From assembly GCA_004195615.1 (NCBI GenBank), contig PSPW01000006.1, positions 1 through 64,000 on the forward strand: a DNA stretch of 64,000 nucleotides, read 5' to 3'. Below are positions 49,577 to 58,943 of the stretch, one piece after another; within the stretch, counting starts at the first letter, position 1; every line of letters starts with the position of its first letter. The stretch comes from Methanobacteriota archaeon (GTDB lineage Archaea > Thermoplasmatota > Poseidoniia > Poseidoniales > Thalassarchaeaceae). A program made the position numbers and the translations under genes. The notes beneath the pieces were generated by a model that was not told where the DNA came from, ran no database searches, and was given only the letters and a program-made list of their open reading frames with translations.

Positions 49577-51097
49577 ATGACATTTAGGCTCATGGAAGTA
49601 GATAGGAGCCCTGATGACTGGACGGAGCGTTATCGTCCTACGACCCTATCTGAAATGGAAGGGAATGAGGACAAGGTAAGAAGGGTCAGATTGTGGCTAG
49701 AGAGTTGGTCTGCAGAAAATCTACCAAAAAAGAGGGGTTTGCTTCTTTCGGGACCGCCTGGGGTCGGGAAGACTACTCTTGCGCATGCATTGGCCAGAGA
49801 AAGGGGATGGACGATTGTCGAACTGAATGCTTCGGAGCAGAGGAATGCGGCAGCCATCAGAGGTTCGGCGACTAGGGGATCTCAACATATCTCACTGGAC
49901 CAATTCGCGACAAACTCAGCCCCCTCGGGGGGGACGGTGATTCTGCTTGATGAGGTTGATCACCTTAGCGGAGGATTCGCAAAGATTTCGGAGGATCGGA
50001 TTCAGAAAACAATGAGTTCTGATGAAGATGGCCCGGTTCTTAGAGGTGACTCGGGAGGGAAGGCGGAGCTACTCAACCTTCTGAGCAATACTAATCATCC
50101 CGTGATAATGACGTGCAATGACCCGATGAGACTATGGGGCAAAGGAGGTAACTGGAGATCCAACAGAGATAGGGTACTGAGGGTTTCAGAGAATGTAAGA
50201 TTCGAGAGAGTAGACAGGTCAGACCTCAGGAGTATTGCTCTCAGAGTACTGGACTCAGAGGGAATCGGGATTGATCCTGAGTCTCTTGATGCTCTGATTG
50301 ATGGGAACCCAGGTGATCTTAGAGCTCTGGTTAGGGATCTTCAATCCCTTTCAAGCGTAGTTGATGGACACATTGACATGAGTGCTGTTGATGACCTCTC
50401 AGATACTGTCCTAAGAGACTCCCAGGTGAACGTGTTCAAGTCTCTAAAGAGAGCATACCTCGCCCCATCGGGTGCAAGCGTATCTGAGATTGTTCGCAAC
50501 TCCGACAAGGACCCAGATGAGATGCTAGCTTGGTTCGCTTGGAACAACCAGTCGATTATGACGGGTTCGGATTTGGAGGCAATCTCCGGAGCCATGTGCA
50601 GATCGGATTCTTTTCTTGCTACAAAATACTCCAATCGCGCTTTCAGATCCTGGTACTGGGGTTCAGCATTGCCTGCTCAGGCTATAGCTTCTATCCCGAC
50701 GACAAAAACTGGTAATGAGGTGTACGTTAACTTTCCTGATTTTCTGAGGAGGGGGGGCGAGTCGTGGAGGACTGGAGGGATTATTTCCAGACTATCGGAG
50801 TCATTTGGAACGAGCAAGTCTTCGATTAGAGATGATTTATGGCCGACCTTACTGGCAATTCACAATCCCAGCCTAGGAGGAGCAGAGGGGGACTTCAGCG
50901 TGGCAAAGAAGATTGGATTGGAGGTGGAGGATCACCTTGCCATGCACGGAATACCCAAATCCAGTAAGAGTGGGAAGGCAATAGTGAAGGCGTTCGAAGG
51001 AGAAGAGTTGAGACGAAATGATGAGATTATGATAGTGGATGATGCCGAGCAGGAAAGCGGAGATGACACCCAGCCGACTCTGGATAGGTTTGGCTAG
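49577..51097 (+). CDS. rfcL: Replication factor C large subunit, with C-terminal PIP box
   Basis: Clamp loader large subunit that opens PCNA. 506 residues from the ATG at 49577 (a GTG at 49568 and ATG at 49592 are options). AAA+ motifs: WTERYRPTTLSEMEGN, Walker A SGPPGVGKTTLA, Walker B ILLDEVDHLSG, sensor VIMTCND. An acidic insertion (EDRIQKTMSSDEDGP) is unusual. The C-terminal eight residues QPTLDRFG form a canonical PCNA-interacting peptide. Its stop overlaps the trkH stop by 4 bp. Confidence 0.95.
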   Translation: MTFRLMEVDRSPDDWTERYRPTTLSEMEGNEDKVRRVRLWLESWSAENLPKKRGLLLSGPPGVGKTTLAHALARERGWTIVELNASEQRNAAAIRGSATRGSQHISLDQFATNSAPSGGTVILLDEVDHLSGGFAKISEDRIQKTMSSDEDGPVLRGDSGGKAELLNLLSNTNHPVIMTCNDPMRLWGKGGNWRSNRDRVLRVSENVRFERVDRSDLRSIALRVLDSEGIGIDPESLDALIDGNPGDLRALVRDLQSLSSVVDGHIDMSAVDDLSDTVLRDSQVNVFKSLKRAYLAPSGASVSEIVRNSDKDPDEMLAWFAWNNQSIMTGSDLEAISGAMCRSDSFLATKYSNRAFRSWYWGSALPAQAIASIPTTKTGNEVYVNFPDFLRRGGESWRTGGIISRLSESFGTSKSSIRDDLWPTLLAIHNPSLGGAEGDFSVAKKIGLEVEDHLAMHGIPKSSKSGKAIVKAFEGEELRRNDEIMIVDDAEQESGDDTQPTLDRFG

Positions 51098-52695
51098 TCT
51101 GATTCCCAAGTCCTCGGATGAAGTAGCACCAGTACTGTGAGTAGTTCGAGACGACCAAGCCACATCAGCATCGTAGATGCCAGCAGGGATGGCGTGCTGA
51201 GGCCGGCCCATGAGGCAGCTGCGCCAGAAGGACCGAAATCACCCAACGCCGGACCCGTGTTCCCTAGAAGGGAGATTGAGACAGATAGCACATCAACCAT
51301 GTCTAGATCTGGTTCTAGGAAAGAAATAGTCAGCATAGATGCGGTGACGAGGACCATCCAAGAGCTGATCATACCCAAGATAATCCATACCCTTTCCTGG
51401 TCGACAATAGATTGGTTGAAGCGAATTGCCACAACCTTCCGAGGTTGGATGATTTTTATCACCTCCCTCTTCGCTAGTTCGAATGCAATTCTGATTCGCA
51501 GAACCTTTAGTCCGCCTCCTGTAGATCCGGAACTTGCGCCGATTATCATAAGAATGAGTAAAACGAACTGGCTGAAAACTGGCCAATCAGAGAAGTTTGC
51601 ACTAGAATATCCAGTGCTTGTAATCGAAATAGCCTGGAAAATCGAATGCCTGATGGATTCCAATATGCCATAGTCCAATTCTTCTGAACGAGAGATATTG
51701 ACTGCCATAGCAATCCATGCAATGAGTACAATTAGCAGGTAAGTTCGAAGCTCCTCGTCCTTCCAGATCTCATTTGATCTGCCGGAGAATGCAAAATATA
51801 GCAGGCTGAAGTTGATACATGTAAGAAGCATGAAGACCATTACAATCGACTCAATTATGGTGTCATCAAAGTCCATTATCCCTCCGTCAGTAGTTCCGAA
51901 TCCTCCCGATGGCATGGTTGTAAGGGCATAGTTCACAGAATCGAATGCATCCATCCTAGTGAACTGGAAAAGGAGGATTGCCTCGAGCAAGGTCAGACCA
52001 ATGTAAATCGCCCATAATTTCCGAGCAGTGCTCTCGAGGGTTGTTCCTAGGTTGGAGATAGAGGGGCCGGTTAGTTCGGCTCTGGCTAGGGCCATCCCTC
52101 CACCGAGTGCTCTTGAGAAAATTAGGAGACCCAGCATAATGACGCCCATTCCACCGATCCACTGGGATATTGATCTCCAGAGAATGAGGCTTTTCCTCTG
52201 ACTACCTAAGCAGTCTCCTTCGAATTCATTGATTCCTACTAGTCCGGAGCCGCAAAGAGGACTAGTGGCAGGGTCCACGAGCGAGGCTCCAGTGGTTGTA
52301 AAACCCGACATAGACTCGAACCAAGAGTGAAGGAGCCCATACACTATCTGGCTAACGGAATTATCTTGTCCGGGATTCCAATACCCCTCAAAGGGGCCAT
52401 GGAACATCCCTCCCAGCCATAGAGGTAATGCCCCGATGATTACTACGGGAATCCAGCCCAAGGCAACGGAGGCAAAGGCCTCCCTATCCCTGACTCTTGC
52501 AGATGGATCAGAAACCCGAGCGGGGAAGACGAGCGCGTACCCAAATGAAATGGAAATCAGAGTAGGTATTGCAAATGTACGAATTGCTGGTTCAAGTCCC
52601 TCAGTAAAAAGGCTGTACAATCCGACGACCATCAGAGGCAATGAAACCAAACCAATAGTCCATCCAAGAACTAGGCTTACAACCTCCCAGCGCAT
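51094..52695 (-). CDS. trkH: TrkH-type potassium transporter, membrane subunit
   Basis: 533 residues, ATG start, ~11 membrane helices. Ion-pore P-loops are visible: SMSGFTTTGASL, TTMPSGGFGTTDGG, SITSTGYSSANF, and SLLGNTGPALGDFGP, each with the Gly of the selectivity filter, and the regulatory GASSGSTGGGLKVLR segment. Takes up K+ with Na+/H+ coupling. Starts 1 bp after the trkA stop, so the two subunits are cotranscribed. Confidence 0.95.
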   Translation of the reverse strand: MRWEVVSLVLGWTIGLVSLPLMVVGLYSLFTEGLEPAIRTFAIPTLISISFGYALVFPARVSDPSARVRDREAFASVALGWIPVVIIGALPLWLGGMFHGPFEGYWNPGQDNSVSQIVYGLLHSWFESMSGFTTTGASLVDPATSPLCGSGLVGINEFEGDCLGSQRKSLILWRSISQWIGGMGVIMLGLLIFSRALGGGMALARAELTGPSISNLGTTLESTARKLWAIYIGLTLLEAILLFQFTRMDAFDSVNYALTTMPSGGFGTTDGGIMDFDDTIIESIVMVFMLLTCINFSLLYFAFSGRSNEIWKDEELRTYLLIVLIAWIAMAVNISRSEELDYGILESIRHSIFQAISITSTGYSSANFSDWPVFSQFVLLILMIIGASSGSTGGGLKVLRIRIAFELAKREVIKIIQPRKVVAIRFNQSIVDQERVWIILGMISSWMVLVTASMLTISFLEPDLDMVDVLSVSISLLGNTGPALGDFGPSGAAASWAGLSTPSLLASTMLMWLGRLELLTVLVLLHPRTWESD

Positions 52696-52696
52696 A

Positions 52697-54121
52697 CTAA
52701 CTCCTTAGTGACTCCTCGGCCTTTCCTACATCGTCAATTTCCAGAATAAGATAAATCCGATCACCTTCCTCCAAGGGGCCGATTTTTCCTTCTACTATGT
52801 GGCTGAAGCTGCCATCCTCCCCCATCCTCTCGAGCATTACTAGGTTTGCTCCGATAATATCCTCAACTTCGTCCAATTCTTTACCCAGTAATGAGTTTCC
52901 AGCGTTAATCTCTGCGGACATTGAGACTAGAGATGGGATCCTAGGAATGGGCTCATAGAGTCCTGGGACATGCATGTGAATTGCTTTGAGTATTGACTTG
53001 ACGGCTACCCTTCGCTTACTCACAGGCCTGAGTCCGATTCTCTGAATGGCCTCGACTAGGGCTCTGTCCTTCAAGATCAAACCTGTTCTGGAGACGCCTT
53101 TGTCAAAGGTCCTCATTGCTATTGAGATATTCATATTATCATCACTCAATGTAGATATTGCGATATCATGATCCTCGACGGCTAGTTCTCTGAGTAGGTC
53201 TTCGTCCTGAGGATCGCCGTGAATCACATCGAGGCGCTTGTTGACGCCTATCCTTGACCCGACGATTGCATTGGCTGCATCCAAATCTGGCTCGATGATG
53301 ACTACATTCGAGCCTTTATTCAGGTAGTGCTCCGCCAACTTACTCCCAAAGCTTGTTGCCCCGAACACGGCAACTGTCGGCTTTTCAGGCATCTCAGAAT
53401 CTAAATTTCCTACCATTCTAGCCACCTCTCCGAAGAAGTTTGTAGAACCACTCACAAAGACGAGCATGTCACCTTCTTGGATTATTTCATTTCCAGAAAC
53501 GATTCGTCCCTTGCTTCCCTGAGCCTTCATCGCGATAATTCTTGGATAATCAGGATCAGTCCTGGCCCTGGAGTTGGCATCACCGGTAGTTGATCCGATA
53601 ATTGGAGAGTCAAGAGAAACGGAAGATTCGACTATCCAGGCATTATCCCCTAGAGGGATTACGTCTGAAAGAGATGGTGCGATCAAGCCAGAAACCAACT
53701 GTTCGACGACATCCATAGATGGAGAGACGACGAAGTCTGTTCGTGCCCAGTTCTCAAGTGGACCCGCGCCTCTTGAATGATGAGTGATTTCTGAATCGCG
53801 GACATTGGCTATTGTAATTAATCCAGAAGCGGTTCTGTCCACGACCTGCTCGCTGAATACTCGTTTGGCGAATGCGCAGCCCAAGACGTTGACATTGTCG
53901 TCATTTGTGGCGAAGACGATTATCTCGGCATCGCTGATACCGGCGCGAACTAGGGAATCTCTAGAAAGGGCGTTTCCAGTAACCAGAAGGCAATCCAAAG
54001 ACTGTGAATCGCTAATCGCATTGGGGTCAGGATCGATCATCGCAACGCCCCTCTTCTCACCTCGAAGCGCTGCGGCGACACCACGGCCGACCTCGCCGGC
54101 GCCTGCGATAATGACCCGCAT
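52697..54121 (-). CDS. trkA: Trk potassium uptake regulatory subunit TrkA
   Basis: 474 residues, ATG start. Two tandem RCK modules: the first opens with MRVIIAGAGEVGRGVAAALRGE (Rossmann GxGxxG), the second with PTVAVFGATSFGSKLAEHYLNKG near residue 240, each with TrkA_N and TrkA_C parts. NAD/ATP binding here gates TrkH. The second glycine-rich loop (GATSFG) is degenerate. Cytoplasmic, bound to TrkH. Confidence 0.94.
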   Translation of the reverse strand: MRVIIAGAGEVGRGVAAALRGEKRGVAMIDPDPNAISDSQSLDCLLVTGNALSRDSLVRAGISDAEIIVFATNDDNVNVLGCAFAKRVFSEQVVDRTASGLITIANVRDSEITHHSRGAGPLENWARTDFVVSPSMDVVEQLVSGLIAPSLSDVIPLGDNAWIVESSVSLDSPIIGSTTGDANSRARTDPDYPRIIAMKAQGSKGRIVSGNEIIQEGDMLVFVSGSTNFFGEVARMVGNLDSEMPEKPTVAVFGATSFGSKLAEHYLNKGSNVVIIEPDLDAANAIVGSRIGVNKRLDVIHGDPQDEDLLRELAVEDHDIAISTLSDDNMNISIAMRTFDKGVSRTGLILKDRALVEAIQRIGLRPVSKRRVAVKSILKAIHMHVPGLYEPIPRIPSLVSMSAEINAGNSLLGKELDEVEDIIGANLVMLERMGEDGSFSHIVEGKIGPLEEGDRIYLILEIDDVGKAEESLRS

Positions 54122-54198
54122 TCAACCAAATGAATATGAGAATTAGATATAATCCTGCGCCATGACAGGAAATTTCCGGTAATGGCCGATTTCTAACA

Positions 54199-54990
54199 CT
54201 ATTCGTCGGATTCGACTGACTTTCCCCTGATTCGACTGTCTGCTCTAGATGTGTTAATTTCTGCTTGCCGCAAAGTGCGCCTATACGCCTGTCTTGCTGC
54301 AGGGGTGAGGCCGGATGGCAACCACGACTCCTGGGCAGGGAACCAAGACCATGCCACGATAGGGGCGACTAAAGCTAGTGTGGGTGGGAAGAAGACCGCT
54401 AGAACTGTGGACAAGATTAGGGCGGAACGAGCGATGGACCCGTAAATTATTGGCCGGAAGCGACTGTTTTCTATAATTCTAGAACCCTGCCACGTAGTTA
54501 TGGATGCATGCCCAAGGCAGGTAATCACAGTTAAAACGCATGCCAAAACAATATTCGGAATCCCAAATCCAGTCCCATCCCAGACTACTGGATCGAACAG
54601 TCGGACGTTTAGGTGAGCGGATCGCATTGCCCCGAAACCCAATCCAAGTGTCCATCCGTATGGGGCACATGCTCTCAATCCAACGATTCTAGAGCGACCG
54701 AGGACGAATAGTGAGAATGACGATTCAGCCAGTGCAATCATTAGGGCAATTGCACTAAGAGAGATGATGTTCTGAGTCCCAGTCCGGACTTCGGTTAGAA
54801 TTAGAACGTCTATTGCCGAAGCGGCTAGGACTCCTGCGATTATTCCGTAAAGTAATGTTTTTACAGCCCCAGATAGATCGTAAAATCCAGTCATTTTGGC
54901 TATGGTTCCCCTCCAACCGACGTAGATTCCCAGCAGGCCGATTGCGAAGGCAACTTGCATCTCCCACATCTCAATAGGAGCTTCAGCCAT
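54199..54990 (-). CDS. Polytopic membrane protein of unknown function
   Basis: 263 residues from the ATG at 54990; longer starts at 55044 or 55077 would overlap the promoter region of srp54. Seven or so hydrophobic segments, with a Glu in the fourth (LAESSFSLFVLGRSR), a conserved-looking YGWTLGLGFGAMRSAH and CLGHASITTWQG. A polar basic tail of ~45 residues (LTPAARQAYRRTLRQAEINTSRAD) is likely cytoplasmic. The Glu/His-in-membrane pattern faintly resembles PrsW-type intramembrane proteases, but I would not assign it. Divergent from srp54. Confidence 0.55.
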   Translation of the reverse strand: MAEAPIEMWEMQVAFAIGLLGIYVGWRGTIAKMTGFYDLSGAVKTLLYGIIAGVLAASAIDVLILTEVRTGTQNIISLSAIALMIALAESSFSLFVLGRSRIVGLRACAPYGWTLGLGFGAMRSAHLNVRLFDPVVWDGTGFGIPNIVLACVLTVITCLGHASITTWQGSRIIENSRFRPIIYGSIARSALILSTVLAVFFPPTLALVAPIVAWSWFPAQESWLPSGLTPAARQAYRRTLRQAEINTSRADSRIRGKSVESDE

Positions 54991-55094
54991 ATCCTTCCCC
55001 GTGCAGGGTTCCCTTTCAGTACAGCGGATATGGAAGTATTCCATTACTGTATTACTCAGACAATGTTCAAACCACACGATTGGTGCCGAAACTC

Positions 55095-56450
55095 ATGGCG
55101 CTAGAGGGCTTCAAGCGTAGAGTTCTCGGTTCAATCGGACTTCTGAAGGGGAAACGGAAGATAGACGACGAGACCGTAAAGGAACTCAGTAAATCACTCA
55201 GGAGAGCGCTCCTCGAGGCTGATTTCAACGTTAGGCAGGCAAAGGAGCTTACGGAACGAGTCGAAAGAGGGATGGTTGAGGAGGAGCCGAGACCAGGAGT
55301 TAGGCTAGAAACCCATGCAATGAATCTAATATATTCTGAAATGGTTAGGATTCTCGGGCCTCCTCGAGTAATCAAACCCCACAATCAGACTGTCCTTATG
55401 GTGGGGCTCTATGGACAAGGAAAGACCACTACTACTGCGAAGCTAGCTGATTGGTGGAGAAAGAGTCACAATGCAAAGGTAGCAGTAATTGAAGCCGATG
55501 TGCATAGGCCAGGTGCCTTCGAGCAGCTAAGCCAACTGCTCGAAGGCACTGAGGTAGAAGTCTACGGAGAACCTGATACCAAGATAGCATCAGAAATAGT
55601 AAGGAACGGCCTGAAGAAAGTCGGTACTGCTGATGTGGTAATCATTGATACGGCTGGGAGAGACAGTCTTAATGGAGAACTGAAGGATGAACTCCTCGAG
55701 ATTGCGAGTATTGCCAACGCTTCAGAGCGTTTCTTAGTTATTGATGCACAGGTTGGTCAAGCAGCCGGACCTATGGCAGAAACATTCCACGAACTTGTGG
55801 GCGTTACTGGGACGATAGTGACCAAGCTAGATGGAACGGCAAGGGGAGGTGGGGCGCTAAGCGCAGTTTCAACTACAGGAGCCCCAATAGTCTTCGTTGG
55901 AGAAGGAGAAAGGATTGGTGATATCGAGAAGTTCGAGTCTGATCGTTTCATTTCTAGATTACTTGGCATGGGCGACATCGAGGGACTAATCGACCTAGCT
56001 CCTGAGGATCTTGACGAACAAGAGGCAATGCGCTTGACGAAGAGGCTGATGTCGGGCAGGTTCACTCTAACTGACATGTATGCCCAGATGGAGATGATGA
56101 GCAAGATTGGCACGTTGGACAAGGTGCTTTCGCATTTGCCTGACACGATGTTCGGAGGGATGGGGAACATGGGTGTGGCTCAGAAGAGGCAGATGCAGGC
56201 GAATCTTGACAAGTTTCGGATTGTGATGGACTCGATGACGCAGGAGGAGAAGGATGACCCTCTGCTACTGAAGTCGAGCAGAATCAGGAGGATTGCGCGA
56301 GGTTCGGGTTGTGAGGAGAGAAAGGTCAAAGAATTGCTAACTCAGTGGAATAGAAGCAAGAAGATGATGCGTGGATTCAGAGGGGACCGAAAAATGAGGC
56401 GCCAGATGCAATCCATGATGGGACTTGATGATGAGTTCGATTTGGGGTGA
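55095..56450 (+). CDS. srp54: Signal recognition particle protein SRP54
   Basis: Binds signal peptides and 7S RNA, targeting ribosomes to the Sec translocon. 451 residues from the ATG at 55095 (TTG 15 bp upstream). N domain (LGSIGLLKGKRKIDDETVKELSKSLRRALLEADFNV), GTPase P-loop GLYGQGKTTTTAKLA, DTAGRDSLNGELKDEL, TKLDGTARGGGALS, and a C-terminal Met-rich M domain (MYAQMEMMSKIG...RRQMQSMMGLDDEF). trmY starts within its 3' end. Confidence 0.96.
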   Translation: MALEGFKRRVLGSIGLLKGKRKIDDETVKELSKSLRRALLEADFNVRQAKELTERVERGMVEEEPRPGVRLETHAMNLIYSEMVRILGPPRVIKPHNQTVLMVGLYGQGKTTTTAKLADWWRKSHNAKVAVIEADVHRPGAFEQLSQLLEGTEVEVYGEPDTKIASEIVRNGLKKVGTADVVIIDTAGRDSLNGELKDELLEIASIANASERFLVIDAQVGQAAGPMAETFHELVGVTGTIVTKLDGTARGGGALSAVSTTGAPIVFVGEGERIGDIEKFESDRFISRLLGMGDIEGLIDLAPEDLDEQEAMRLTKRLMSGRFTLTDMYAQMEMMSKIGTLDKVLSHLPDTMFGGMGNMGVAQKRQMQANLDKFRIVMDSMTQEEKDDPLLLKSSRIRRIARGSGCEERKVKELLTQWNRSKKMMRGFRGDRKMRRQMQSMMGLDDEFDLG

Positions 56451-57045
56451 TCAGTTGGAAAAGTGGTTCGCAATCATTGGCCACAGAGCCCCTAGTTCCG
56501 GATCCCTGAATCTGAATGACCTTCCTGGGTCGGGAGGGAGAATGGATGTCCTTGCAAGAGCCGTAAATGCTGCGCTTTTCGTCTCACACGGAATCAGGGA
56601 AGACAGCCATGTGATGCTGCACCTAATGGGTGGCGATGGACCCCCTAGGAGAATCTGGCTCAATGGTTCTATTCTGAGAGGAGTTAGGCCTGACGAGCGA
56701 TCAATCGCAGGGCAGATCAAGGGCATTTTGAAAGAGGCAGTCCCTCCGAGGGGGCGTTTCGATGAGTTCACCACAGGAATTCTCCACTCTGGGGGGGGCT
56801 TGGGGCAGACAATCGAAGAATGGGCTTCTCAAGGCGTTTCCCCGGTGGTTCTCGATGCTGATGGAGGGGATTATTCGGAGATTCCCTCGACGACGGATTT
56901 GGGATTCGTCATCTCCGATGACAAACCCTTGACCGAAGATGACAGATTAGCAGTACGAGGGGCCGTTTCCCTTTCACTGGGAAAGCGTTGGTTGCAGGGT
57001 CACTCGTGCATCGCGATTCTGCATCATCTTCTTGACGGGAACTAG
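56428..57045 (+). CDS. trmY: tRNA (pseudouridine54-N1)-methyltransferase TrmY
   Basis: Methylates pseudouridine 54 in the T-loop to m1-pseudouridine, the archaeal replacement for ribothymidine. 205 residues from the ATG at 56428, overlapping srp54 by 23 bp; a TTG at 56452 is an alternative. SPOUT features: FAIIGHRAPSSGSLNLNDLPGSGGRMDVLARAVNAALFVSHGIRED and RRIWLNGSILRGVRPDERSIAGQI, then the C-terminal knot LGFVISDDKPLTEDD. Stop overlaps the surE stop by 4 bp. Confidence 0.93.
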   Translation: MMSSIWGDQLEKWFAIIGHRAPSSGSLNLNDLPGSGGRMDVLARAVNAALFVSHGIREDSHVMLHLMGGDGPPRRIWLNGSILRGVRPDERSIAGQIKGILKEAVPPRGRFDEFTTGILHSGGGLGQTIEEWASQGVSPVVLDADGGDYSEIPSTTDLGFVISDDKPLTEDDRLAVRGAVSLSLGKRWLQGHSCIAILHHLLDGN

Positions 57046-57968
57046 AACCAGTGAGGCATCCCCTCTATTCCCATCTTGGTGGATTCTTCCATCACCGACT
57101 GGGGTACTCCCAAGGGGTGGTTCTGAGGCCAGCTTGCTAGAGGGGTTATGGATGCAAAGCCTGATTCTACTGCGTTGCAATCAGTCATTTCTATGTCCTC
57201 ATCGACGATTCGGGCTGCCCCGACCTTGAAAGTCACACCAATTGACTCCTTGTCCATCATATCGGTTGCGTTGTGATACCACCTAGCGCCAAGGGGAACT
57301 GTCTGAAATGTTCCCTTCCAAGTATCGGGGATATTCATGTTCAGGAACAGGTTTCCCTGGAGAAACCAAGACCTAAGCGAGTCCAAGTCCAAACTATCAG
57401 TTGGCCTTTTCTTAGATCCATCGGGTCTCAAGAGGTTGTCTGGTTTCTTCCTAACAACTGCGGAAAGTCGGTCCAATACATCCAGAGTTGCTTCAATGGA
57501 ATGGGAGTAATCCTGATGAGAGTAGGTCGCGAGGCTGACTGACAGAGATGGCAATCCGTAGAGAGCGGCTTCACGGGCAGCGGATACCGTCCCAGAGTGG
57601 AGGACGTCGACTGAGAGGTTTGGTCCTCTGTTAATTCCAGAGATACACATCCAGGGCTCAATCTCCGGCACCCAGGACTTCAATCCCCCGTCTATGGCGA
57701 CGATGATGCAATCGCATGGAGAGCCATCAAGTGAGAAGACCCGAAGGGGGACTTCCTCATCGATCCTGATCTTATCCGCGATATCCGTGTGCTCCTGGAA
57801 TAACATGTCATCGCGAAGGGTGAGTTTCATCCCGGCCGCGGATTGCTCGGTTAGTGGTGCGAGAACTACTACTGGATGGCCTCTGCCGTTTAGGGAGGTT
57901 GCCAAGTCCTGTAAGCCCGGCGAGTTGATGCCATCGTCATTTGTCAGGAGTATTGGAAATGCCATCAT
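57042..57968 (-). CDS. surE: 5'/3'-nucleotidase SurE
   Basis: Metal-dependent nucleoside-monophosphate phosphatase. 308 residues, ATG start (two adjacent ATGs). Metal ligands in ILLTNDDGINSPG, SAAGMKLTL, DGSPCDCIIVAIDGG, and SGINRGPNLSVDVLHSGTVSAAREAALYGLPSLSVS. C-terminal part ~40-50 residues longer than the bacterial norm (~250), with a KKRPTDSLDLDSLRSWF insert. Downstream of the EamA transporter on the same strand, 21 bp apart. Confidence 0.93.
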   Translation of the reverse strand: MMAFPILLTNDDGINSPGLQDLATSLNGRGHPVVVLAPLTEQSAAGMKLTLRDDMLFQEHTDIADKIRIDEEVPLRVFSLDGSPCDCIIVAIDGGLKSWVPEIEPWMCISGINRGPNLSVDVLHSGTVSAAREAALYGLPSLSVSLATYSHQDYSHSIEATLDVLDRLSAVVRKKPDNLLRPDGSKKRPTDSLDLDSLRSWFLQGNLFLNMNIPDTWKGTFQTVPLGARWYHNATDMMDKESIGVTFKVGAARIVDEDIEMTDCNAVESGFASITPLASWPQNHPLGVPQSVMEESTKMGIEGMPHWF

Positions 57969-57989
57969 ATTTCTCGCACGATGGTCCCG

Positions 57990-58940
57990 TTATGAAACCG
58001 ATTCATGAGTATTCTGGCTCGACTCCTGGAGGGTGACGAGTATTGCACCGGACATCATCATGAGTCCCCCAGCTACTGTTGATGGTCCAATCACAGTCTC
58101 CCCGGTCCACAACCAGCCGATGATTGCCCCGAGGACTGGTTCTAGCAGCAATGTGATTGACACGATGATGGGGGGGATCCATCTAAGCACGGTGTTCATC
58201 CCAGTGTGACCACAAAGGCCAGGTCCTAGGGACAGATATGCAACCCATGCTAACCAAAGGGGGTCTGACCACCCCAGCAGAGATTCTTCCGGTGTGATTG
58301 ATGCCATCGAGGAACCTTCGAAGAAGACTGTTCCGACTGAGAGCCAAACCCCAGCGGCCAAGGTTACTGGGAAGGCATACACGAATATCGGCATGCCACG
58401 TTCCGATCTGAGGTGCCTACCAACCAGAATGTATCCTACGACTGTGGCTGCACCGATGAAAGCCGCAATATCTCCAGCTAGAGTTACTTGCCCGCCGTCA
58501 CCGACGTCCATCAGGGCTACTGTGGCACCTGCGAATCCCAATGCAACGCCTGCTACGTGTCCCCTGCGAACGGCTTCACCCATGAATGGCATCATGGCGA
58601 CTACGACTAGTGGGTGTGTATTGACGAAAAGAAGGCTGTGTATGAGACTGGTATTGTCCAGTGACCAGACCCAACTGCCGAAGTGGATGGCCAGGAAAAC
58701 ACTCGAAACTAGGATTAGCTGGGCGTCTTTTCGACTGGTCTCGAAATCTAGTGAGCGGGATGACTGGTAAAGGAATCCAGGCAGGAGGACCAGGGCTGTG
58801 CCTTGCATTCTCCACGATGCTCGAAGCAAAGGTGGGACCTCTGACATCTCCTGCAGGACTATCCCGGCGCTCGAGACGGCTAGGACTGCTATGGAGAGGG
58901 TCAGCCATGCGCCTGCTGGGACGCTCCTAGACTCACCCAT
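57990..58940 (-). CDS. EamA/DMT-family transporter
   Basis: 316 residues, ATG start, ten predicted membrane helices in two EamA repeats. Features: SSAGIVLQEMSEVPPLLRASWRM in the first repeat, NTSLIHSLLFVNTHPLVVVAMMPF, and in the second repeat the NTVLRWIPPIIVSITLLLEPVLGAIIGWLWTGE block typical of the family. Members export or import amino acids, sugars and metabolites; substrate cannot be told. Three bp after the OPT transporter gene, so cotranscribed with it. Confidence 0.9.
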   Translation of the reverse strand: MGESRSVPAGAWLTLSIAVLAVSSAGIVLQEMSEVPPLLRASWRMQGTALVLLPGFLYQSSRSLDFETSRKDAQLILVSSVFLAIHFGSWVWSLDNTSLIHSLLFVNTHPLVVVAMMPFMGEAVRRGHVAGVALGFAGATVALMDVGDGGQVTLAGDIAAFIGAATVVGYILVGRHLRSERGMPIFVYAFPVTLAAGVWLSVGTVFFEGSSMASITPEESLLGWSDPLWLAWVAYLSLGPGLCGHTGMNTVLRWIPPIIVSITLLLEPVLGAIIGWLWTGETVIGPSTVAGGLMMMSGAILVTLQESSQNTHESVS

Positions 58941-58943
58941 AGA

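Noticed and set aside
51137-51673. A 178-codon plus-strand frame opposite trkH
   Set aside because: Antisense to a clear potassium transporter; no domain seen.
54199-54990. PrsW-type intramembrane protease
   Set aside because: A Glu and a His lie in membrane helices, but the typical EE-x-x-K and H-x-x-x-H spacing of PrsW could not be found.
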